A DNA stretch of 64,000 nt, from the NCBI RefSeq assembly GCF_901709675.1, contig NC_051090.1:9250842-9314841 (forward strand). The letters are read 5' to 3'. Positions 1 to 11,347 of this stretch are shown here, one piece after another; position 1 is the first letter of the stretch, and each line of letters starts with the position of its first letter. The DNA comes from Syngnathus acus. Its lineage: Eukaryota > Chordata > Actinopteri > Syngnathiformes > Syngnathidae. The translations under genes were made by a program, and so were the position numbers. A model generated the notes under the pieces. The model worked only from the letters and a program-made list of their open reading frames with translations, had not been told where the DNA came from and ran no database searches.

Positions 1-388
1 ACAATGAGTAGAAGCAATTTGTTTGCTCAGTCAATACCATGCGTGGAACAACAGTAATGTTATACATCATTTCCACTGTTCCAGACTGTTCTCCATTCAG
101 AATGTCCTACTTAGTATGTCTATATATTTAAAAGTGCTTAGTTGTCGCGTGCTGGTCATCAGGTGCCAAAATGTTTGACAACTTGAAGAGAAATTAGTCC
201 GTCCGTCGGTCAAAAGTTCTTTTTTTTTTTTTTTTTTTGCAACTTCTCTTTAAAACAACCACAGATGTATTGAGCTTTCGAGGCCCCATTTTATTGGTAC
301 AATGTATCAATCTTTTTGACAATGATACTGACCCTACCCCTGCCCATAAAAGTACAATGAAAGCTTAAATTGTCCACAAAGTATTGTA
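1..388. other. Unique non-coding DNA
   Basis: No gene or recognisable repeat is visible. A run of about 19 T residues lies near 220-238. The segment ends at the TA dinucleotide that flanks the first miniature transposon. Confidence 0.6.
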
Positions 389-390
389 TA

Positions 391-783
391 CCGTATTTTC
401 CGCACTATAAGGCGGACCGGATTATAAGGCGCACCTTCAACGAATGGCCCATTTTAAAACTTTGTCCATATATAAGGCACACCGGATTATAAGGCGCATA
501 GAATAAATAACTCAACGTTGCTCAAACGTTAATGCAATCACAATATAGTAACACTCGAAATAGTGAAAACAAGAACAATATATCAATACGTTGAGTACGT
601 TGCTCAAACGTTGATATCACACAACACATAAAATAAATACGTAAAGCTTACTTTAATAAATTAGTCCTCATCCACGAATCCATATTGGTCCACATATAAG
701 GCGCACCGGATTATAAAGCGCACTGTCGTCTTTTGAGAAAATTGGAGGTTTTTTAGGTGCGCCTTATAATGCGGAAAATACAG
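391..783 (+). mobile_element. TA-inserting miniature transposon, family 1, core A (copy A1)
   Basis: A 393-bp non-autonomous element begins CCGTATTTTCCGCACTATAA and ends with its inverted complement (GCGGAAAATACAG, slightly mutated). TA lies on both sides, as expected of a TA target duplication. The subterminal part repeats a motif like ATTATAAGGCGCACC in direct orientation, and a block containing GAATGGCCCATTTTAAAAC follows the left end. The core holds two copies of a CGTTGCTCAAACGTT motif and an AT-rich stretch. It encodes no transposase, so it must have been moved in trans. TA target and long inverted repeats fit the Tc1/mariner superfamily (pogo/Tigger-like ends), but that assignment is inference. 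This copy carries a small internal inversion at 589-596 compared with its sisters. Confidence 0.9.
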
Positions 784-1036
784 TAATTTGCATCCACTCA
801 CACTTTCAAAAACAAGCCAGTCTGTACATGTCTTAAAGATGAACCAATCCTGTCCAACAGTCAGACAGTATAAGTCTGATAAAGCCATGGAAACCATCCT
901 CTGGTCTCCAAAAAAAGACAAACTAAGCCTCACAGTGCATTTGTTCCCTTCTGATATTCATCACATTGAATAAAAACAAAAAGCACAATTTCAGTTTTTA
1001 ATAAAACAACCTAGTTTACATTTGTACTTTGAAGTA

Positions 1037-1205
1037 CCGTAATTTTCGGACTATAAGTCGCGGTTTTTTTTCATAGTTTGGGTGGGGGTGCGACTTATAC
1101 TCAGGAGCGATTTATATACATATATATGGTTTTTTTCACTTTTTTGGGCATTTTATGGCTGGTGCGACTTATACTCCGGTGCGACTTATAGTCCGAAAAT
1201 TACGG
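1037..1205 (+). mobile_element. TA-inserting miniature transposon, family 2 (copy C1)
   Basis: A 169-bp element with ends CCGTAATTTTCGGACTATAA and the exact inverted complement, flanked by TA on both sides. The interior has GTGCGACTTATACTC-type subterminal repeats, a T-rich stretch and a short TATATA tract. It has no coding capacity. Its ends resemble those of family 1 (shared CCGTA, ACTATAAG and CGCACC blocks), so the two probably used related transposases. The nearly identical copy at 23660-23829 is in the opposite orientation. Confidence 0.9.
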
Positions 1206-1207
1206 TA

Positions 1208-2391
1208 GTAATAAGTCAGGTCCATTACCAGGGCCATCAACTTTGATTCATACTTACACTGCCCACTATCAGCACCATAATGAACTAGTATATAACCCTT
1301 TCATAACTTTCCAAGTTGGGCTGTACTGTCACACAAATAGCCCCTATTTTATTTTATTTTTTTTCAAAAGAAGGGTCAAGCTGAAGCTGCATATCTCTTT
1401 GCCTCGAAAGGTACCGTACCACATACTTTATGCGCAAAGAAGAAAGTGAGAAAATGCATGAAGGGACGAGACAATCTGTAAAGGTATGGAAGCCATTAAA
1501 TCCAAATTTTGAGTGGTAAGGCTGACTCATTGATTCAAGGGGTAAGCTCGTCTATAGACGACGGACTGGTGAACAAAGTTAACAAGATCAAAGCTCGAGT
1601 CTGGCAGCCTTGTGCAGCAGTCCTCATTAAATCTCATGGGGACAAAGAAAAAGGCTCCAGAATAAAAGAACCTTGATACTATACTTAGACTAAGGCCAGG
1701 AAGTAGTACAAGATGGAAGCAGTCAACATTGGTCCCGGACTACGAATGACTTGTCACAGAAAGATTTCATAAAATAAAACCAAGTTTTATAAAAGGTCTT
1801 TAATTTTATACATTTTATAATAGTACGGGTGGCGGCATTGTTCAATGACTTAAACTCGAATCCCACTGAGTGGGAAATGTTTGCAGACGTTTGTGAAAGC
1901 AGCGAATGATGATTTTTCGTCAGTGTTTGTTCAAGCTTGCAAATGGTTGACTAAATCAAAACCTATACACAGGACTCATTATTATAAGGAATTTTGTTCA
2001 TTTAAATTTCTTATTCATTTAAATGTCTTACTTATGTGAAATTACATACTTGCAAGAGCCAAATCCATATCCTAAATGTTCATATTAGCATTTTATCTCA
2101 CTTGGTTACCTCCAGGAAATGTGGCGCCCTGGCATCACTTCACACTCCACTCACTCTATTGATTCTGTCCTAATGGATTTAAGTGGAATGTCAACTATCT
2201 TTTTAGCAGAATGTTCCCTGCAGTCTTCATTGATGCCATCCTGCATGTTATTCAACAGAGCTAGCCCTCGTGTGGGTGTTGGTCACTAATATAGTTAATG
2301 AAATTACGTAAGTGGGATATGTAGCCATATACTTGAGATACGCTCATATTTGTTAAAAGTTGAGCAGGGCATGTTGTAGGGCTCTTTTAAA
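1208..2391. other. Unique non-coding DNA
   Basis: No gene, RNA gene or dispersed repeat recognised. Frames are short and interrupted. An AT-rich patch lies near 1770-1815. Confidence 0.5.
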
Positions 2392-2393
2392 TA

Positions 2394-2696
2394 CCGTGTT
2401 TTCCGCACTATAAGGCACACCAGATTATAATGAATTCAATGAATGGCCCATTTTAAAACTTTGTCCATATATAAGGCGCACTGGATTATAAGGCGCACCT
2501 TCAATAAATGGCCCATTTTAAAACTTTGTCCATATATAAGATATATACATTTGGCCCGCGGTCCGGACTTTGGACACGCCTGCTGAAGTGGCTCAATATT
2601 GGTCCATAGATAAGGCGCATCTGATTATAAAGCGCGCTGTCGGCTTTTGAGAAAATTGGAGGTTTTTAGGTGCGCCTTATAGTGCGGAAAATACGG
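2394..2696 (+). mobile_element. TA-inserting miniature transposon, family 1, core B (copy B1)
   Basis: A 303-bp element flanked by TA, starting CCGTGTTTTCCGCACTATAA and ending GTGCGGAAAATACGG. It shares both ends and the GGCCCATTTTAAAACTTTG block with copy A1, but its middle is different. Positions 2548-2585 contain TTTGGCCCGCGGTCCGGAC followed by GGACACGCCTGCTG, which resembles the terminus of a hAT transposon read from the inside. There is no coding capacity. Confidence 0.9.
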
Positions 2697-2698
2697 TA

Positions 2699-3608
2699 GT
2701 ACAACATTCACTACTTGTTTTTTCCAAACATTGCTATTTGTGCAGCATCATAAAAGTATTGATCAGTGAATATCTGGATCATTCTGTGGGTGTTTTCCTA
2801 AGCAAGCATCCATTGAATGTGTTTATGTTACTGTTTTACAAAGGCTTTCAACCACAATCAGCAATGTGCCAGCCTTTCAACTAGTTTTTTTTTTTGATAA
2901 TGCAATACTAATAAGGAAATGTTCTACTGAAGCATAAACACCAGTTTAAGCCGTACATCAAATTCCATTTACATCACCTTTGGCTCAAAATGAAATTGGT
3001 GATGCAGTTTTTGTACGTACACACTGTTTGCGGAGGTAACATTCGATGAGAGGGCTTCGGCATATCATTTATTGGCTTCTATTAGGCATAATTAGAGATA
3101 GAGAAGATTTGTTGATGAATGGCCTTTGAGAGGGTCTTTCAATTCAAAATTGTGTTTACTGGCCTAGGGGAAACGAGTCTTTCATCTCGTGCAGATAAGA
3201 GTGTGATTTGTGGGCCACTCGGTGGCCTCGTGTGTATTCTCAGGTTGGATTGTTGCCTTGCTTTCTTCCATCGTCTCACCCGCTGATTAATGCTGATATT
3301 TGCCTAAGCTTCATAGCTCCGATGAAAAAAGACTTGCGATAATGGCTTTTTCGTTCATTTGCGGTGCCTTTCCATCTTTCTTTCTGTGTGTGTGCGTGTG
3401 TTGTGTGTGTGGTTTTTTTTTTTATATGTGTACGTGTGTTGAAAGTTAAGGTACAGTCACGCTCTGTCAACTCCAAGAATTTCTTTTGGGGGGCCCAGAA
3501 CTTGATGCTTACGGCCTTGTTGAGTTAGCATAGCACTAAATTCAGCACACGCCCACAGCGTTCCAAAGACGAAAGAACTGACTTATCTTTCATGATTTTG
3601 CAACTTTA
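2699..3608. other. Unique non-coding DNA with a TG/T microsatellite
   Basis: No gene seen. A TG-rich simple repeat at about 3385-3412 runs into a T tract at about 3413-3422. The stretch 3080-3360 is GC-balanced and lacks repeats, so it could be a conserved regulatory element, but nothing in the sequence proves this. Confidence 0.45.
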
Positions 3609-3610
3609 TA

Positions 3611-3897
3611 CCGTATTTTCCACACTACAAGGCACACCGGATTATAAGGCGCACCTTCAATGAATGGCTCATTTTAAAACTTTGTCCATATATAAGGCGC
3701 ACCGGATTATAAGGTGCACCTTCAATGAATGGCCCATTTTAAAACTTTGTCCATATATAAGTCCATATATTTGGACACGCCTGCTGTTGTGGCTCAATAT
3801 TGGTCCATATATAAGGCGCACCGGATTATAAGGCGCACAGTCGGCTTTTGAGAAAATTGGAGGTTTTTAGGTGCGCCTTATAGTGCGGAAAATACGG
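3611..3897 (+). mobile_element. TA-inserting miniature transposon, family 1, core B with internal deletion (copy B2)
   Basis: A 287-bp element flanked by TA with intact inverted ends. It is a core-B copy: GGACACGCCTGCTG survives at about 3772-3786, but the preceding hAT-like GGCCCGCGGTCC segment is missing, leaving a shortened junction near 3760-3772. The left module with GAATGGCCCATTTTAAAAC is present twice, as in B1. Confidence 0.88.
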
Positions 3898-3899
3898 TA

Positions 3900-4627
3900 C
3901 TTGCCATTTGTAGTCATTTAAATTTGGCGAACAAAGACACACTGTCATTTTTCAGGGTGAATTTATTATGTGAAATACTATACATTTGACAGAGGTCACC
4001 CTTTTTCGTCACTGTTAAAAGATTAAAGATTACTAGCAATAGAGCCAAGCCCTTGTCAGTATTACAATTTTAGGAACACCTATTCCCTGGAAAGCCCAAG
4101 TTTATTCCCTTGCTTTACATGTGTGTTAAAAACCAATAGATTATTAAAGGAAGAGTAAACAATAAAGTGACTGCTTCCTAGAATCTTGAAAGGATTTTCT
4201 CCACATAAACTAATTGACATGAAACAATAGAAATCCTGCTCAGTTGTGGTGACTACTGTGTACATGATAATAAACAGTTGTAATCATTACTGCAGTCACA
4301 TCATAAGACATGCATTGAAAGCCCCTCTGATACATTGACTTAGGATTTGAATTCCCATTTGATCCGAGAATAGCAGAAATCGCACGCTGAGAACAGAAGA
4401 ATTTTTTTTATCAAAAGATAAATACTGAAGAGAAACCTCTACTGAAAAGATATATGCAGAGGATATACAAGGCAGTGTGGTGACTTCAAACATTTAACCA
4501 TAAAACCTATAGCTTCTAGTTTGACACTGAACACATTTTTACCCTATGTTGACCAAACTAAAAACGATATTCTGAAAGGTTATCATCATGCATTAATATT
4601 AATAATAAACCTGTTTTATTATCTGTT
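3900..4627. other. Unique non-coding DNA
   Basis: AT-rich DNA with short frames on the minus strand only. No recognisable gene or repeat. Confidence 0.5.
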
Positions 4628-4922
4628 TCTCTCTTCCGCCGGCTGACCTGGAGCCTATCCCGGTTGACTTGGGGATAGAGGTGGAGTCCCCAGCACATTG
4701 CATGAAACATAGTAGCTACCAAGAAACCATTCACACTCCACCTGGGAGTCTTCAAATTTTCTTGACCAAACATGCATAACTATGGAATGTGGCAGGAAGC
4801 TAGAAAAAAGAAAACAAGCAAGTTCAGGGAGATAATGCAAACCAGAGGGCCAGAGTAGATGTTCAAACCCAAGACCCTTTGACTGTGTGGCAGAAATGCT
4901 AACCGCTAGTCTACCATGCATC
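4628..4922 (-). repeat. Degenerate tRNA-derived SINE (V-SINE-like)
   Basis: Read on the minus strand, the tRNA-like head sits near 4900-4922, with an A-box-like stretch complementary to GCTAACCGCTAGTCTACCA. The body contains the complement of CAAACATGCATAACTATGG, and the tail contains GAGCCTATCCC near 4650-4665. These match in order the better preserved SINE at 52945-53297. Many substitutions and gaps show that it is old. The frames here are by-products of the SINE. Confidence 0.65.
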
Positions 4923-5954
4923 CTATTATCGAAGGTTTTGGTGAGAAATAAGACCTCCTTGTCAAAAAGAATTCCTTTTTTAAATATTTTCAATTTGCAT
5001 CGGCTACACTTGCGGAAGTGGTTACTGGCATGTGCAAGATACCGCACAGGGCAACATTGCTGGAGGGGCTGCAACATTGCAGACAGCCAAAATAAATTGC
5101 GGATCGCAAAAATAAATTGCTATGTAAATATTTGTTTTCCTATGTAAAGACATGTTAGACTTGTTAGTCGTGGGGATAGATAAATCTCTCAATATGCATG
5201 TGTGAACATGACTCAGTGCTGTTGCTGAATCATGAACCAATCTTTTGAACAGCTTGTGAGAGTAAACTAATTCTAGTGATTTGGTACAGCCCCAAAAACA
5301 CAGTGAATATAAACAAGGTGGTAACAAAATACTAAAAAATAAAGATGATTGATGTAGAACGATTACGACAATGGTGTGTCAATACTTCAGATCTGATCTT
5401 CAGCCTTTAATACTAAAAGCTGAAGGTTTTCCAATTGTGCACCCCCTGAGGTGCCTCTCATCTCACTGGATCAGGACTGGGATGGTCACCCAAATTCCAC
5501 ATCGCCAAAAAATAATCTTAGCATCTCAGAAGTAAAGGCCACCTCACCCCTGGATAAAGTACACTTACATTAGTTAGTACCTTTTCACAAAAGAGATCCA
5601 TTTATCCTTGGCTGTCTAGATGTCAAGGCCAACTCAAAGGAATTACACTTTAAAATCATTGACTGAAGTACGTACTTTTGTGTTGTGAGTTTGAGATTTG
5701 CTGGAGGGGACAGGCATGAAATTCCATTGACACTGTCTAAAAAGCTAACTAGAATTGCCTTTTGGAGGCGATTAAGTGGTCTGAATGGTCTCTGAGCTGC
5801 TTTAGGTTTGATTGCACTTGTTTAATTACGCCATAATTCTGTCCTGTTGTATCAGTCTGTCAGTAGCTGACGTTATAATGGCACCACTATATTATGTTTA
5901 TTTTTATAATACCATTATGTTTTTATATTTTTAATTTTATTACCATTCCACACT
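4923..5954. other. Unique non-coding DNA
   Basis: No gene found. A short local duplication of AAAATAAATTGC occurs near 5090-5121. An AT-rich tract lies at 5890-5945, just before the next transposon. Confidence 0.5.
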
Positions 5955-5956
5955 TA

Positions 5957-6791
5957 CCGTGTTTTTCCATGCATAATGCGCCCCTGTGCATAACACGCAC
6001 CCTAAAAATGGGATGTCGATGCTGGAAAAAAGCCTGTACCTATGTATAATACGCACCCAAATTTGGACTCTTAAGTCCGTAAACGTAAAATTATTTCAGA
6101 AAAAAGATCATCTTCGGGAACAACCGGATGTTATTCTGCCGGTCAGTATCACTGCGCATGCGCTAGCAAACTCGATATCGAAGAAATGTTTCGGATTTGT
6201 GTAGGGTACATTGTGACAGCAAACGAGCAGGTGATCGAGCAAGCGTCTGATACGAGAGCATTGTGTTCGTATGGAGCGTGTTTGAAGTGAACAGCAGAGA
6301 AGAAAGGAACAAGGCAAAGTGTTGTGAAAGAAAATATTACCTGTAATACGCATTTTGTTATTTGCTGATTGAAACTGCTAATTAAACTGTGAATTGAAAC
6401 TAATAGGTAGAGAACTGAACTCTCGCTCTTTATATAGCTGACGTGTCTTGCGCATCCGTTCTGCGCATACTGTAATGGCGGCCTCCATATGATATCCGGT
6501 CTGCGATGGAGATTAAAAAACAAACAATATTTGACAATAACACACCATCAAGGATTGCATTATCGCATCAAACGATGTGTCGTCAATTATGAATTTTACT
6601 GACTAAGTGTGTTGGGCAGGATGGCTGAATGCGATGCGCGATTGACAACAAACAAGAAGAAAGGTGTGAGTTCAAGTTTTATTTCGAGGGAGATTTTCTT
6701 CAAAAATTGTTGTACCCATGCATAATGCGCACCCCAGATTTTAGGACAATAAATTAGTTAAATTTTGCGCATTATGCATGGGAAAACACGG
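5957..6791 (+). mobile_element. TA-inserting non-autonomous transposon, family 3 (copy D, 835 bp)
   Basis: The left end CCGTGTTTTTCCATGCATAA and right end TTATGCATGGGAAAACACGG are inverted complements with one difference, and TA flanks both sides. Subterminal TAATGCGC and TAATACGCACCC motifs echo the ATAAGGCGCACC blocks of family 1. The interior of about 700 bp is GC-richer than the surroundings and unique in the window. It has frames of up to 124 codons on the minus strand, but none resembles a transposase. It is probably a deletion derivative of a larger autonomous element. Confidence 0.85.
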
Positions 6792-6793
6792 TA

Positions 6794-8348
6794 TTTCATA
6801 CCACAAATAACTACTCTAAATCACCATAAATCAATGATTCATTTAGATTTGTGGCATGAATCAATACGTATGTGTCTTAAATATTAGTACTGCATATACA
6901 TAAAATAAATATTTCCAATGAAGGTTAATATGTCTGTCTCTTCCTAGGTACCATTATTTTGCTCATTATGCAAAATGTTCTAATCTATACACAAACATAA
7001 TAAGACCGGGGAATTTGCGAGTTTTAATTTACGGCTTTGCATCTTGCATTATACTAATCAGACAGAAATTAATACCATATATGTGATGCATATTTGAATT
7101 GCTCAAAGCTTTCCCTTAAGATCAGCTCGGATGCAGATGAATGCTTGATATTGATATACAAACCAAATCAACAACAAATGGAAGTATCAGCAAGTTGTGG
7201 TACTCGAGAAAATCATTTTTTACTGATGAAACAGCTGCATACACACAAATGCATATACTCACACACATACACACACACAGAAACACAAACTGAGCGTTTA
7301 ATCATTTGCTATGAGTGTACAGATGTAAAAAGTGCTGAATGAGCAAACCACAGTGAAGTAAGCATTACTTTCTTGTTCCATAGCTGACTTAAACTGAGGC
7401 ACATGTACGTGTCCAGCTTCAGTGTTCCAAAATTTACCTGACACTGTATCCAAGCCTATATCTAAATTTGGACACTGTTTTAAAAAAGAAATAAGTAAAT
7501 TTAAAAAAAGGGAGTGAAGTGTCAACCTTCACATCCCATCTCACCTTTCTTTCAATACCTTTAGCACTTTCTATAACAGCTCTGATGATACATTCAAACA
7601 TATGTTACAAAAAGGCCATTAAACCTCTATTTTAAAAGGAAAATAAAAATAATAATAAATAAAGCAAAAAAATGCAAACAAACCCAGCTCAATGGAATCT
7701 TAACTAGAATTTTATTTCCTCCGTGGATCTCATTGGCCAAATTTTTAGCCACATTCTGACACACACAGACACATTCACACACAATGTATTCAGTTGCTAA
7801 GTCATTTTTCTGTTTCACGTAATGATGCCAGTCGTATCAGTCAACGCGGTGCAGTTGGCAGAGTCAAAAGACCTAGTCAAGCACATTGCGCCTTCATGAG
7901 TTAATTGGATGTGAAAAGATATGAATAAGATTTCGATCCTTTAGTTCAGCAGGGGAAAGAGGGGAGAACAGAAGAGCCGGAAGGTGTGAAAATAGATGGA
8001 ATTGAGGAACCTGGCAGGTGGGATTACGTAGCACCTGTGCAGTATATTAATTCACCGCATCGTGTGGCAGTCTTATCGAGACCTGCTCTACTACACTGTG
8101 CTGTTAAAAGAGTCAGCATCTAGATGGGCGGAAAAAGAACCGACGGTAGCTTGCCATATAGTGGTACCTGAGTGATCTTCAATACAGTTCAGCCCTGAAA
8201 CTTAAACTTTGATTCCCAGTTTGGGAAGAACATACCCTGCCTCCATCATACATTGATAGCAACTGGGGTAATGTTCCTACTGCAATGTGTTTTTTTTATC
8301 TTTCCCATAGACTTGAAAAACAAACTCTTTTGAAAGATCAATCTAGCT
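6794..8348. other. Unique non-coding DNA with CA-rich patches
   Basis: No gene found. CA-rich simple sequence lies at about 7226-7288 and 7758-7785. The segment 7830-8100 is GC-balanced and free of repeats, and is a candidate for conservation testing. Confidence 0.45.
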
Positions 8349-8513
8349 AGCCTAGAAAATCTTGAAAAGTAGATAAGGTAGACTGTTTTTGACATGGGTT
8401 ATTGTTGCAGTCTGGTCCTGGTCTGGTCCTAGCCTAGAAAATCTTGAAAAAGTAGACAAAGTAGACTGTTTTTGACAGGGGTTATTGTTGCAGTCTGGTC
8501 CTGGTCTGGTCCT
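8349..8513 (+). repeat. Two-copy tandem repeat, 82-83 bp unit
   Basis: The unit beginning AGCCTAGAAAATCTTGAAAA at 8349-8430 is repeated at 8431-8513 with few differences, and a third copy starts (AACCTAG) at 8514 and then diverges. Each unit ends with a smaller internal duplication, CTGGTCCTGGTCTGGTCCT. It is a recent local duplication with no coding content. Confidence 0.9.
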
Positions 8514-8613
8514 AACCTAGTCCTGGTGACCGATCATTTAATTGTATTGTAGGCCCATGCGGGCTTGGCGTACTATTGTATTCTATAGATGACACAAAAC
8601 TAAAATACATATA

Positions 8614-8925
8614 CCGTATTTTCCGCACTATAAGGTCCACCGGATTATAAAGTGCACCTTCAATGAATGGCCCATTTTAAAACTTTGTCTATATATAAGG
8701 CGCACCGGGTTATAAGGCGCACCTTCAAAGAATGGCCCATTTTAAAACTTATATATATATATATATAAGATATATACATTTGGCCCGCGGGCCGGACTTT
8801 GGACACGCTTGCTGTAGTGGCTTAATATTGGTCCACATATAATGCGCACCTGATTATAAGGCGCACTGTCGTCTTTTGAGATAATTGGAGGTTTTTAGGT
8901 GCGCCTTATAGTGCGGAAAATACGG
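8614..8925 (+). mobile_element. TA-inserting miniature transposon, family 1, core B (copy B3)
   Basis: A 312-bp element flanked by TA with both inverted ends intact (CCGTATTTTCCGCACTATAA and the complement). The hAT-like segment is at 8777-8814. A TA microsatellite has expanded inside it at about 8750-8766, between the second GGCCCATTTTAAAAC block and the hAT-like segment. Confidence 0.9.
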
Positions 8926-8945
8926 TACATATACATTCATAAATC

Positions 8946-8995
8946 TATACATATATGTATATATATATATATATATACTGTGTATATACAGTATA
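8946..8995. repeat. TA-rich microsatellite
   Basis: An ATATATAT tract of about 50 bp, partly palindromic (TGTATATACA), begins 20 bp after copy B3. Confidence 0.85.
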
Positions 8996-10229
8996 AAATA
9001 CAGTAATTTTATAGTAATTTCTAAAATCAAAGTTAAAAATATATACTATTATATATTTAAAAAGGGAAAAGATTTGTGCTGAGATTATTTTAGTGACCTC
9101 TTTGCACGATGTTGTATGCCTTTATTTTATTAAATCCTGTACTTATGCGCATTGTCATTACTGACCCATCTTTCCGGCAAATGAGCCAGAAATAAAACAG
9201 ATGATGTTCCACGACCTATAAACTACAGTTGCTGAATAAAATACACCTCACATCTAAAGCGCTAGTGACTTGTCACTCCAAGTGACAAGATGGGCATACA
9301 ATCGACTCTTGACACTCAGTGGGGTCTGGGAGTGCCCGTGCAGACCCTCTTGAGGGCTGTAGCAACCTCACAACTTCGGTGCTAACTACTAACCAGCAGC
9401 CTTCCATGTATGTTCCCCTCTTAAAGCAGGGAAGAGGTGGTGGTAATTCACAGTCCAAATGGCTTCTCCAACCAAGCATTCTACCTCTTTATATTGGCTG
9501 CCATGCAGTATAGTGCATTTCTAGAGGCTAATTTATACGCAGACATGTTTGCTGCGTCACAACTTCAAGTATAAAGCTTTGCAAATAAGCATTATTTGGT
9601 GTTAAAAATAATTTGTTGCGTTAAAAGGCTCGTGTGTATGTGTGTGCGTGCGTGCGTGCATTTCTAAACTACCTCAGTGTTGAGAGTTAATATTAAATGA
9701 GAATTAATGTCAGAATAAACGTGCAAATATTTTCATTAGATTCAATGTACAATTCCGCAAGTAGTTTTACTTATGACTTGCTTATTCCAGAGAATTGATC
9801 GGTAGCAGAGGTTACTCTGCTTTCCAGTCACTTGTGTGTTTGTCCTTTACCAACAGCCACCATCACACGCTTACATTAATCATCACAATGTAGGTTACCA
9901 AGGCCGACTTCAACTATGCACAGCTGATTTAAAGTGTTTTTTTCTTGTCACCCTCATGTGGTGGTCATGCTTCTCAAAGGAAAGCGTCCTAGCAGACTGA
10001 CCTCTGCTTCTTGCTCAGGCAGCATTGAGAGAGGTCAGGAAGCTGAAGGGAAGATGGCATTTGATTAAAGTTTCTCCACCGTTTGTTCTAACATGAATAA
10101 TTCCATATGAAAGGTGTCAAAATGACACAAAAGCAAAGGCTGTACCTGTAGAATTTTATGCACAGTAATGAGGCATAAACATTTATATATTTGGATTACA
10201 CTGTGGAGCGTTTATGTGAAGTGATACTC

Positions 10230-10233
<4 letters not shown>
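8996..10233. other. Unique non-coding DNA
   Basis: No gene found. A short TG/CG simple repeat lies near 9631-9660. Two opposite frames overlap at 9273-9513, but neither shows a domain and they mirror each other, so I do not call a gene. Confidence 0.5.
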
Positions 10234-10264
<31 letters not shown>

Positions 10265-10273
10265 ATGTGTGTG
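10234..10273. repeat. (TG)n microsatellite
   Basis: An uninterrupted TG repeat of about 27 bp continues as GCGCATGTGTGTGAG. Confidence 0.95.
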
Positions 10274-10997
10274 AGTGTTTAAAACTTCACATCAAATTAG
10301 ATCTGAAGAAGAATTATAGTACATAAGAAATTAGTAGGGTAAAATGTTTTCTTTCTTACAGCATAAATCTCTGAGTATCAATATTTGTTCCAATTGTGGA
10401 CAAAAAAAAAAGAAATTGCTTGACTTCTAACTTGCTAAGTTCCTGTGGAATTGCGTTCCCTCTTTGGTTACTTGGTTGCTCATTATTATCCTGCTCACCA
10501 CCTTTCACTGCAGCTGACATATTGAATACCTTCCTCCTTGCAAGTTTGTCCCAGTGGCAATTTTAAGTGTCGACAGGCAGATGTAATCCACAACCAGATC
10601 CGTGGTATCCAATGTTACAGCCAGCTTTCCCCAGAGTTTTTCCAATCAATAAAGCAATGGGAGATTACTTTTTTACACAAGTAACCAATCATAGAAGGGA
10701 AGGATAGCGGGTTAAACACTCGGGGGTATTTTCCTCCCCAAAGCCGCCACTGAAAGAGCACCCGCCTTATGGGAATATTGGATGTCATGCTATTGCATTG
10801 GGTAGGGGGAGAAATTCACAGATCCACTTGGAGCTAAAACATAGCAATCCTACTCAGAGGACAAGAAGAAGTTGCTCTTGACCTTGTGACGTATTGGATG
10901 AGGAAGTGTTGGATATTCATATGTTAATACAAGTCTCCTGTGATTCAGGTATTAAAAAAATGAATACAAATTCCAATTTCGGTCAAGCTGAGACATT
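10274..10997. other. Unique non-coding DNA
   Basis: No gene, structural RNA or repeat recognised. Confidence 0.5.
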
Positions 10998-11005
10998 ATC
11001 TAAAA

Positions 11006-11331
11006 CACAGGTGTCAAACTCAAGGCCCAGGGGCCAGATACGGCCCGCCACATCATTTTATGTGGCCCGCGAAGACGAATTGTGCATCAAATTCGTGTGT
11101 CATACATTACAATTGCAAATTATTTTCGCTTTTAATATCTTTTTTTTAAATATTTGACCAGTTTTTACTTTTCTGATTTGAAAATGAGTTATTTGTCAGT
11201 TTGTTTTGTAGCTTGTACTGTATATAATATGAGGTGCTCATACATTTATTTGGGTTGACAGTCATAATGGCCCTCCGAAAAAAGCTATGACTACAATGCG
11301 GCCCGCGAAAAAAAAGAGTTTGATACCTCTG
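11006..11331 (+). mobile_element. hAT-type miniature transposon with 8-bp target duplication
   Basis: A 326-bp element. Its left end CACAGGTGTCAAACTC and the complement of its right end, CAGAGGTATCAAACTC, match at 14 of 16 positions. The perfect 8-bp direct repeat ATCTAAAA lies immediately outside both ends (10998-11005 and 11332-11339), the expected hAT target duplication. Inside both ends are GGCCCG-rich blocks (GGCCCGCCACATC on the left, GCGGCCCGCGAAAAAAA on the right), as in many fish hAT elements. There is no transposase. The right end is homologous to the fragment at 26320-26392. Confidence 0.92.
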
Positions 11332-11347
11332 ATCTAAAACGTAAATA

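Noticed and set aside
391-783. CRISPR-like array suggested by regularly repeated ATAAGGCGCACC units
   Set aside because: The units are subterminal repeats of a transposon in eukaryotic DNA, with no uniform spacers.
661-933. 90-codon minus-strand frame ending in DED
   Set aside because: Its N-terminal half is ordinary sequence and its C-terminal half is miniature element A1; similar peptides appear at every core-A copy.
6149-6523. 124-codon minus-strand frame inside the family-3 element
   Set aside because: No transposase motif seen; likely chance within the GC-richer interior.
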